Assembly: GCF_018320785.1 (NCBI RefSeq)
Contig: NC_054876.1
Coordinates: forward strand, 24,016,212 to 24,080,211
Length of the DNA stretch: 64,000 nt
Direction: 5' to 3'
Source: Cheilinus undulatus
Taxonomy: Eukaryota; Chordata; Actinopteri; Labriformes; Labridae
The notes under the pieces were generated by a model. It did not search any database and was not told the DNA's origin. It saw nothing but the letters and a program-made list of their open reading frames with translations. Positions 46,201 through 57,700 of the stretch are shown here, in pieces (within the stretch, counting starts at the first letter, position 1; each line of letters begins with the position of its first letter). The translations under genes and the position numbers were made by a program.

Positions 46201-49200
46201 CTATGGTACCACAGATGGGACCAAATTACAGAAATGACAGATAAATAACAAGTAACATTTATGTCCCAAATCACATACTTCTTTACTGCATCACTCTGTG
46301 AACGCCATATTGCTGACATAGCAGATGTTGTACTGCTAGCATGCTAGCTGACATTAGCATCCACTAGCTAGCTAACACAAGCTTTACATTCTAGAATCTG
46401 ACTGTAGGGCATCGCTAATATTCCCACTATTACACCATGTATCTTCAATTTTTTTCTTAATTAGTAAAAATACTATTTTCAAAGGAAAGCTTTATTGATA
46501 AAGCTTGTTTAAATTTGCTTTGTAACATGTCAAAGATTGAAATGTATATCCTGACACACTTAATAAATCTGACACCTAACAACATTTTGTCATCAAAAGG
46601 ATTTTAACAAAAACTTCCGGTGCTCTCTTTGTGTTTCCATGCGTTAGCGTTAGCTTACCTCGTTGCCATACATCATGAGGTGGTGTGTGGTGATTAGCGC
46701 TTTGAAAACAACTATCCAGCTGTTGCTCGTTGTGCGCTCCAGCAGTGTGTCTGCCAGGTGGGGGATGCTGACGTTCAGCTCATTGGTGCAGTGGATCAGG
46801 TCTGAAAAAAAAAACAAAAAAAACATTCAGGTAAAACTGTAAAAGAGGAGAAAGGGCAGAACAGATAACAGCCAGAGGAAAGATTTTAGAAAAAAAGTAA
46901 CAGTGAAGGTTTCAAGTCCTTGAAGTCAAACCCTGCCGGTACAATTACTTTAAGTGACAGTGAATGAAAGCTCTAGCCATATATTGAATTTATAATTTAC
47001 AGCCTTGGAGAGCTTACAGGATGAGTTATTATAAGTCAGTGGAGCAAGCAAACAACCCCCATGAATGCAGACACATTGACTGGTGCATTAATTTTGGCTC
47101 AGTCAATATCAGCATACAGGTCGATAAACAAATGATTATTTAATAATAGAGACTGTATAGACAGATGAATCAGAACCACAGCTACTGTATTACAAAATCA
47201 ATGTGGTGGTTGTAATTCAGCAGGGCTACCAAGGTAGCACATCAAAACACCAATAAAATACCAACAAAGAAGATGGAAAGCTGCACATGAGGTCAAATTG
47301 AATTGCAACACAATCAACCAGGGTGATCTGTCCAATGATGAATAATCAATCAGAGTTTTCTCCCTGAGTTTCTTTGTTGTCCGTGATGGACTTGACCTAA
47401 GTCGACCCTGTTGTTCACTCTCTGAGACTCAGATCCAGAGTGTTTATTACCTGTTCAAATACATTTCAAACAGAAATATCGCTGTGATCTTTTAGTTTCA
47501 TGATGTGGGGACCAATGGGGGCCCTGTGGTAGAGTAGGTAATATCAGCGTTGTCAGTACTTGGAGATTGCTTTAACTAAGGTGGGGTCTGTTGAAGGTGG
47601 CGGCAATGATTGGGTTTATGAATCTCATCAGAAGGGCATAAGTATTGAAAGTAGTGTGTAATAGAAGGAGTTTTCAAACTGAATGCTTGTCCTTTCCGTA
47701 AGTGCTCCTGTTTTGTTTTTTAATACAGAACTCTGTTTATCTGTGGTCCGATTACGATTAAACTAAACATGCTGTTAACTCAGTAGCTCCTCTTAAAGAC
47801 TCAGATAAGCTATATATTTAATAAAAATATCATAAGAGAACACAGCTCATAAAAGTAGGGTAGATTACAGGGACAATGCTCCAAATTCTTCAAGGATTTC
47901 TGTGGTTTAGCATCAAAATGTGAAGTATGTCTGTCATCTCTTTAATCTCCTCTAGTTACTACGTAAAAGAGCAAAGCATAATGGCAGTAGCATGTACTTC
48001 TCTGCTTTGTACGTATACTACCATCCATCCATCCATCCATCCATCTATCCCTCTATCATCCACCCACATATCCATCTTTTTATCATCCATCCATTCATCA
48101 ACTCATCCATCCTTCTATCATTCATCCATCCATCGTCAAAACATCCTTCTATCTATCCATTCACCTATGCATCCATCCCTCTATCAATTATCCTTCTATC
48201 CATCCATCCATCCATCCATCCATCCATCCATCCATCAATCCCTCAGTCCGTTCATCCATCCATCCAACCCAGACATCCTTAACCCTAGCAATGTTTCCCT
48301 GCTCAGCTGCGATATATTACACCTCTCGTAGCTCTGGGTCTACCCCAGGCCAGGGTCTCTTCTTTATCAGATGCCTGAACCACCTTTACAGGCTCCTATA
48401 GATTTTATGTATACAGCATATTCTGCAATTCTATGTTGTCCTGGAAACTGCAATGATTTAACTGTAAACATGACCTTTCATTTCAAATGACAACACCAAA
48501 ATGTGCCATTTACATTGTTGTAAAACCATGTATGATGTAAAAAGTTAAAAATAAAGACGAGAAGCAGTTTCCTCTTGATAGCAGAGAACAATATAGTGAA
48601 GACTAAGAAACAAAATAAACACAGGGGAAGTAAAAGAACTAAATCAAAAGGCCCCCTACATAGTCACTGAATCCATTGAGAAAGAGTGAGGTAAAGCATT
48701 CAGAGATCAACACAGTTATTTTTTACACTCTGAGTTTCTGTGAGAAACATCAAGCAGTTTGGTTTCTGAGGCAAATCCTCGGTCTGGTTCTTCCACCAGA
48801 TCAGAGGTTATCGGGGTTTATTTCAAAGCTCTCTGATGTTTTCTGTGCTCGCTGAAACGCTGGATACCAAAAGCGTCCCAGCTGATACCAGGGTTAAATG
48901 TTTAATGCATGTCAAAGGCTCCCAGAGCCACCGCACTTAGCTGCAGCTAATGCTTCAAGACTCTTCAACTTTATATAGTGCTATTTTTGATTGTGAGGAC
49001 CTCAACAGCATTAACACAGCCAATAATAACTGTGACAATATTGATTATGGTCTCCATTGATTCAGCTTGTCAGACCCTCATTTTGCTGTAGAAAAGTCAT
49101 TCTGTCATCACAATCCAACAATTATTTTGAATAAAAATCTGTGAGGAGCAATAAAAATGATATAGGAGATGAACTGAGATTGAAAATGATGTTAATTACC

Positions 49201-52200
49201 TAAAAAGAGTAAAGTTCCCAGGCGTTTTTTCTTTTTAATCATGTAGAGACTTTTATGTTTCAGTCCTAAACCTCATCATTAATATCAAACAGTACTAGGA
49301 AAGTGGAATGTACAGTTTATTTTTTCATCATTAATGGCTTATTTGGAGTTTCCATTTGGCTCAAACATTAATAGCTCTCTATTGATTCCAACTAATTTAT
49401 GCTTACTGTCAAAAATGAACAATCACACAAACATACCAAGGTGGAGACACGTGTTTAGCTGCACACAGCTCCATGGATAGCTAGATATAAAACTCCCTGT
49501 CCAGTCTTAATATTTAAAACATTTTCCCCTAAAAGTGAAGTCATATCTTCTGCGAAGCCCTTACTTCTCTTTTTGAGTGTGAAAATGTGACAGGACACCT
49601 TTAAAACTAATGACCAATGCACTGGCCCCACTGAAGGTGAACAAAGCGGAACATTTTGGGCTTTACTTGTTTGGATGACTTATATCTGTAGGTCATGAGT
49701 AATTTTAAAAAGTTTCTCAGTAAGTTTATCCATATTCTCTTCATTTTTTTCTTTATAAAAAATGAATGTAGGCTGCTTCTATTGAGCCAATGAACAAGTA
49801 AAGAGGTTGGCTAGCTTCACGTTAGCCGTAGTATTTCACATTTTCTAAGTTAAACTGAGTTTGCATGTTTAATTAAATACAAAAGCAATATGTTTTAGCA
49901 GTCAACACAGGCCTTTGATGAGTTTACTAGTCACAATATATACAACTAGTCCACACAGAGTGTTACCTAGCTTTGTGAGTACTAGCTGTTCTCTAGCTCA
50001 GCATGAGGTAAAATGTCTGGATATGTTTATGTTACTTCATCAGGGTCATCCTGAGCTGCATACTCATATGGATGATTTATCATGCCAATTTCTCTTTGTA
50101 TATTTGTTTTAATCATCAGTTAGTCCTCTTTTATATACCTCATTCTTATCTTCTCAATCATATAGTGCATTCAGAAACTATTCAGACCCCCTTCACTTTT
50201 TCCAGTCTTCTTATATTGCATCTTGATGCTAACCTTGCAAAGCAGATAGATACTCCAGTTTCTGTGTTTCTCACTGGCAAATTCATCTTGCAAAGCTCCC
50301 ATCTGAACAGTTTGGGCCTGATTAGGAAGTGACCAGACCAATCAGCGTCTAGGGGTAGTACTTTCGGGCGCGGCAGGGTTGTGATGTAAGCAAGCAGCAA
50401 CAAGAGGCCAGTGCAATTATGGCGGAAGACATTAGTGTGGATGCTGCTAAAGCACCAATTTTATCAGAACTTGATGACATTTCTTTGTTAAAAGAACAGC
50501 AGTGAGTTGTTTTCTTTTCAAAAACCACAAAAGTCGTGTACTGACATGTCTACAGTCACCATAGTTCCGTTATGCAGTTCTGTATGGAGTTTACTCCTTT
50601 GGTACAGCTCAGTAGGCTACCTCACGTGTTTTGTTTGTTCTGATTGGCCCGTAAAGATTTGACAGACAGAATCTTTATCCAATCACCCTCCGAGTTTTTT
50701 TCATAGGCTCTGCCCTTTCCCAAACGCTGTCTATGAGTGGTTTTCCAGATGGATGTGTTTCATCCAACTACTAACCCAAACTCATTTTTTTGTCATTAAT
50801 CTACATCCAGTACCCCATAATGACAAAATGAAAACAGTTTTTTAATTTATTTTTTTTGCAAATTTATTTAAAATTTAAAAAATGAAATATCACATTGACA
50901 ATAAGTAGGCAGACCTTTTCAAAACACACTTTCCAACCATCACTGCATCTCTTCACCAGTATTGGCTGATGGTGTGTCTGAAAAGAAGCCTCTACTCAGT
51001 GAAAAACACATGAAAGCCCACTTGGAGTTTGCAAAAAACTCCAAAAGAAAGCCAATGCGTTTCATACTGAGAAGATGCTTCCATCTAGATGCATTGTAAG
51101 CTGTGAGGCCTTCTATAGAGAGGTATGTGCCTTTCCAAATCATGTATACATAATCATAACCTACCACAGGTGAACTCCAATCAAGGTGTGGAAACATCTC
51201 AGAAAAGATCAAGAAAAATGGGAGGAACCTGCAATGAACTTAGAGGGTTTGCTAAGGGTCTGAATACTTGTGTTAATGTTACATTTCAGTTTTTTATTTT
51301 TAATACATTTGCAAAAAAAATCTAAAATTATGTTTTCACTTTGTCATGATGGGGTACTAAATGTAGATTAATGCAAATATATATATATATATTTTTTTTC
51401 ATCTGTAGCATCAGGCTGCAACAAAAGAAGCAGAAAAACTGAGGGGGGTCTGAATACTTCCTGTATATCAGTCATTCAATGTTTTTTTCTTTCAGTACTA
51501 TTGAAAAGTTCCAGGTAACAGGTAGTGAACTACCAAAGGTGATTCTTTAAAGATGGCAGCTGTGACCCAGCATAGTACTTTAAATTCTGTGTTAGCACTG
51601 GTTCCTGAAAAAGGTCATAAAAATCCACATTCAAATTAAAACACTGAACCTTAGGTCTTTATTTAGACTTTATGATATCTGTCTTTAAAGCTGTATCAGG
51701 ACGGTGTCAGCCAAATCAACATTTAGTGTTTGTTACTATATGAGCATGTTAACAATCTCATATTAGTATTTAGCACAGTATTAGAGCACTTAGTAGTACT
51801 GCAGCTAAGTACAGCCCTCTAAAGCTGCATGCTTATCATATTTCAAATGTCTTTTCTTTTTTTTTTTATTCATTGATAAAACTTCTCTTCCAGCTTTGCT
51901 ACATCGCAACTTATGATGCGTCCATGCTAGGTCCACCTCTATGTCTTCCTTTGGGGGATAATACATCACCTTGGATTTAATTATTGACATGAGATGGAGT
52001 AGATAGCCAAAGGATATGAAGTATCGACTGATGATTGCCAACTGGGATTATTGATAAGCTGCAGCCCACAAGGGAAGTAATGTACATCAATAACACAACT
52101 AGACATGGAATTTACAACAGCAGTATGCAAACACTTGAACAAAGAAAGCTTGTTTGAATAAAACTCAGAGCACTGTCGGCAGTAATGTGTAGCTGAGGGA

Positions 52201-54746
52201 AATTTTCTCATAAAGACTCGTAGAATTATACAAAGACTTCTTACAAGACCTTGGCTTTTTAAATAGTGAGTCATTATGACCTGTTCATCTATATTATAGT
52301 TGCACTCTGACGTGGGAGTCTGTCTCGTTGTACTTGTATTGGCTGTGCATTATTGTAGTTTTGTTTCTTTACTCAGCTTTGTAAAAAAAAATGTGGCTCC
52401 CACAAAATATTTGATGTTTTTTTTTAAACATCTGCAGCACAAACATTTTTGCGGTCATGACACACAGCCAAACAAATCATAGGCTGACTGTGCTTTGAGG
52501 GCAGAAGGTCATTTTTGGACTGATTACTGTTCTGGTGTGATGAATCTGGTTTTCTCTCTCCTCTTTACCATCTCATCACTGCTGAATATTGCCTGGTGAA
52601 AGTGAAATCCAATTACTCCAGCTGTCATGCTCATCATTTGCTGTGGCGTTGTAAATAATCAGCATCTGATGTTTATGTCACAGAGTCTGTCAAGGTCATG
52701 GCAGTTAAAGGAAAGAAAATACAGACAAGTCACCGGTTTGCTAACTCTCCATAACAATAACCAGCATTTAATTTACTGCATGTGCATTTGGAGGAAAGGC
52801 ACAGCCTCTCTCCCTTCTGCTTTAAAAGGACGGATCAATAGCAGGTGGAGTAAATTGTAAAGGAAACTCATGCTCTGTCCAACATCTCAGATAAGGAAAG
52901 CTAATCCAGACTCATGGCCGAGGTGCAGGAGAGAAAAACGTGACCTAAGTTAGCTTCAGTGAATGTGATTTTAAAGCCATGTCTCAGTGCCCTCTGTTTC
53001 AGTACATTTTCTTCCTTTGAGGCTATTTTGTCACCCACATTTAAGTAGTTCTGTTTGCTGGTGTCATTACTCCTAAGGGCTTTTAAGCACCTTTCTCTTA
53101 CCTCAGAATACACACTAAGTCTGCCCCCTTTTTATGACTCTGTTTTACCAGAATTCATACTCTCTATTCACATAAAAACTGGTCCTGAGATCTACCAACC
53201 TCCTGATCTAAAGAACTTGACCTTTACTGCTTCCTTTCTTGGTAACAATGCTTCACAAGACAATTAAAAATAAACATAATAATAATAATTCTGACAGTTG
53301 ATTTGACAAAAATATATATATATGCCTGAAACATAGGCCACTATTCTGTTTAAAGGGATATTTCTGTATTTTTAAAGTTTGGTTGTGTAAGGTACATGGT
53401 AACAGCAACTATATAAGCCAGTGGTTCTCAGCTGGTCCAGCCGTAGGACACACCACCTACGGTTATGTGAAGTAGGGACACAAATTTCTGCTTTTTATTA
53501 AATTAAACAAAAAATGCTAAAATTTGGACCTTGGTTGTTTTTTTTTTTTGTTTTGTTTTTTGTTTTTTAGAAAGGTAACAAGACATTTACTTTCTTGAAA
53601 ATGTTTCCACCCAAGATATCAGGATAAATAAGTGAAGATCTCAAGAAACAGTAAAAATTGACAGGTTTTCCTGTAAAATAAAGTATATGGATAAATGTCT
53701 GCCTAGGGCTTCAACATCAGAGATGTTTTGCTTTTTTTCCCCCTGAAACCACTGAAAACAGCCATGTGACCCACTTTTGGGTCCCAACCCACCAGTTTAT
53801 AACCACTGCTATAAGCCATAACAGATTTAAGTCTGCATTGCTCCTTTAAGGAGAGCAGCAATGCTAGGATACAGCACTACGACAGGTAGAGTTACTCCAT
53901 GTAATTTAACAAATTTTAGGTCAAAACAGACCAAAATCAGTGTTGGTTTAACTGTACATTATTTTTCTCCAGAAAGGCTCTGTTTGGCTCTATTTTAATG
54001 TCTGTTTGGGTCAAAAACTGGTTTTTGGAGCCTGCACTGATTTTTGCTTTTAGTGACCACCTATTCACTGAAAATATTTTTACATCACAGGTGTTCTTGG
54101 ATTTTAAAACTGCCAACAATAGATGTTGTAAAATGAATTATATGAACATAAACCAGTAACATAGTGGAATACTTAACATCAAATAGTGCAATGTTTCTCA
54201 ACCTTTTTTTTCTGTCAAGACATCCTTTAAATTTTTGAAAAATCCCAAGTCATCCCATACAAAAAAGTATTAAATATACCAACATTTAACATCCCTTTTA
54301 CTGCCTTTACTGGATTTATATATATTGATAGAATGAATTAGATAAAACTTTAAAGCTGCGGTTCTCAAATGGTCAGACATCACCACCACCTCCTTAAGAG
54401 ATTTCATTACCCAAATTTGGAACATTTTCCAGCCACTCGCATTTTTTTAATTAAAAAAAATCAGTTTGGACCCCAAATGGAACAAAAAATCACTCAATAA
54501 AGAGAAAGGACAAAACATGTTTTAAAAAAGGAAATCATTACAGAAGGACATGCATTTATAGATCTCTTTTACTCAATTTTTCAGACATTTCTTTGAAATT
54601 TTGTCATATTTTAAGGAAAAAAATTGGGGAAAAAAAAGCTTTGTTATTACAAGAAAAGGCTAACAAAAAAACTCCAGACAAATACTGAAGTTTACTCGTC
54701 ACCATAGGAAAAACTACAATAGCTGGGCTTCCGTACATTGATTATT

Positions 54747-54780
<34 letters not shown>

Positions 54781-57700
54781 ATCTTGGCACACATTCACGA
54801 CCCACTTCGGGTCCCAACCCACCAGTTAAGAACCACTGCTCTAAAGCATTCTTATGAAACAATTTAAATGCCCTGAATGAAATAGTTTGTGTTCTTGAGG
54901 ACTTTAAAACCACATTTTGGTGCGTTTCTCGCTCCATGAACACCTGCCGAACTGAAAAAAAAAAACAAAAAAAAACTCCAGAGCCCTACATCGATGTGAT
55001 TTCAGGAGCATATGACACAATTTTGATGATGTATGCTAAGATAGCCACTGACTTGCATATTCATAAATATTGGTTTCATATAAAGCTTATTGAGGGCAGC
55101 TCTGATAATGCCAGGAGACACCCCAGGGTGTCATGGTACCCCTGTTGAGAGAGCGCTTGTATAGTGTATTCTACAGATGACATGGTACAGTGATGGGGAT
55201 TTAAAAACGTTAGTTTCTAATACTTAATCTGACACTTTTACCTTGTCTATATGGGTCCACACCACAGAGTGTTGATTTGACTCTTTTGAAGAGTTGGTAC
55301 CTCAACATTTTCATTACTGACTCTTTTAGAAGTTAAAATTTGACTATATTGAACACTAACCAGTGTGACTTAAGCTTAACACTTCTTTGAAGTGTCAGAA
55401 ATTTACTCTCTCGGTGTGTCATTTTAAACTGTCTAAGTGTTAACCTCATATTAACACTATAAGGAGTAAATATTTATGTAATTAGTTACTAAAAAATGGT
55501 AAATTGCTAAAATAAAGATTTTAACACTAGCTGTTACTTAAGTTCTTTCAATTTTAATTACTGATACACTGGAATGTACTTTTCAGAATTATGGAATTGT
55601 GACATTTTGTATTGGACTGCTGTTTTTTTTTCTAAGGATGAGGCAAAGAGACAAATGCAGGCCTGAGTAACCACCTTTGTTGAGAATCAGCTCACAACGT
55701 TTTCTTGTAGGCTGCCTCTTGCCGCAGACAGGAAGTCACTGACTCGGTGGATAACATCACTCATGGTGCACAAGTGTCTAATATCTAGAACATTATCCAC
55801 CAGAAACAAGACGTAATCCCAACAGTGATCACTGTACAACATCTAAACACCTATAAATATATCTAAAACACTTCTAAACACTGCACAAGAGCATGATGGG
55901 AAATCTCTGCCCCAGACTTGAAATGGCAGTGGGCTTAGTTTAGATCAATTGACTCTCTACAGAGTTGGACTAACATCACATCAGTGGAGTTTAATAGCTA
56001 AACCAATTAGAGAGTCAGCATCCTATCATTCATATAAACATGATGTTAAATGATTGATTGAGAACAAAAAATGTTAACACTGATACTCTGGCTACCCATA
56101 CTAACAACAACACTGTATCGTGTTCATATGATCGTTTTTCTTTTTAATGTTGTATGTTATATTTTATTCTATGATGCCTAATAACCTCTGTCAAGGGGAC
56201 ATTTTGTTTCATTTCGTTTCGACGTACATTTTTATTTGCTTGAATGTTTATTAATGTACACTGTCCCTTTTGAAATAAATAAATAGAATTAAACAAATTT
56301 AAAATTAAACACTGAATGCATATACTCTGTCCAGTTACTCCAACATGGCCATTTAACTTAGAATGGGGTTAAAATTAGTCTTTGGAAGTTAATATTAACT
56401 CTAAAATGTTTACACTGAGATTTCAACGCTCCAGTTTTAGCTGTGTACCACCTATAAGACACAAATATGAATCATTTTATTAGTAACTAAATTACCTAAA
56501 AATGTATATTATCCATCATTTATTTTATAAATAAAATAAAATAATGAAAATAGATATTTGTATTCATCAATTGACTTTAATGTCATGTCTTTATGAAAAA
56601 TAGAAAACCACAAAAAAAAAATGTGGTAAAATCATCTTGTGAGCCGAGTATCTTGATGAGTATAACATCAGTTAAGTGTATTGATACATGCCTATTCCCT
56701 TATCTTAAAACTGCAGCCCCTCTATTAAATGAAAAACACCGACTTGTGTTTTAAATCATTACCTGAGTGGAAATGAGGGGCTTTTTAGCAAGAAAACAAA
56801 GGTGTGTTTTTTTGTGAAAGCTGTGTTTCTATAAGAACAGCTGCAACTGAGTGGCTCAAACAATCATTTTGCTAAACAACATTAAGGGGTTGAATGGAGC
56901 CAGGCCTTCAGTGTCTGCATTTTTCTCCTCTAATAACCAGAGAAAAAGCCAAAATGTCTGTAACCACCTAAAAACAAAATAAACTCCATGTCCTTGAGCA
57001 TGCTGCTTATGAGCCCTACTTTATAATCCATTTGACAGGTGAAAATTTGTCATGTAAATGCTCCGCTTCTATTTTCAGAATATCTGTTCTCAGCCTTGAG
57101 TTAGTGTTCGTGACATTTACAAGTTTGTGAGAGACTGCGGCTCACGGCCGTTGCAGAACGTGGACGACCTTCTACCATTTAATAACGGGAGAGGTGCTGC
57201 ACCCTGATACAACTGTGTAAGGGCAATATTACTTTTCCAGTGGTTCCATTCACTTCGCTCTACTGCTGATTAATTTTTCACTTTTCAAGTTCCCACTTTC
57301 TTCTGACTCAACAACTAGTCTGATTTTCTTAAATTGAGAATGTACTCACTTAGTTCAGCCTGTATTTGCCAGTGAGTAAAGCATCACAGCAGTAAAGACA
57401 CTCAAACTAAATAATATGCTTTAAAAGAAATCTGGTAAATGCCATCACAGCAGTGGCAATTACTCATCCAAGAGTCTGAAAAAGTGCATCTAAACCCTAC
57501 CAGGCACCGGGCTGACTGTTTTTACTGCCTTGGTGGCCCTTTTATAGTAGGTCAAAGTGATACAACCCTAATTTAGATGTATTGTGTTGCGGCACCCAGT
57601 GGCACATCTTGTGAGGGAGTCCAGAATTCCCAGTGTCACCTCTGCTGTGGACATGACTGACTAATCCACTGCCAAACTTGCCGGCTGACTGGCTGGGCGC

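Noticed and set aside
47927-48331. 134-codon frame rich in His-Pro-Ser-Ile
   Set aside because: It is a translation of the ATCC tetranucleotide satellite. It is also not a CRISPR array, because there are no spacers.
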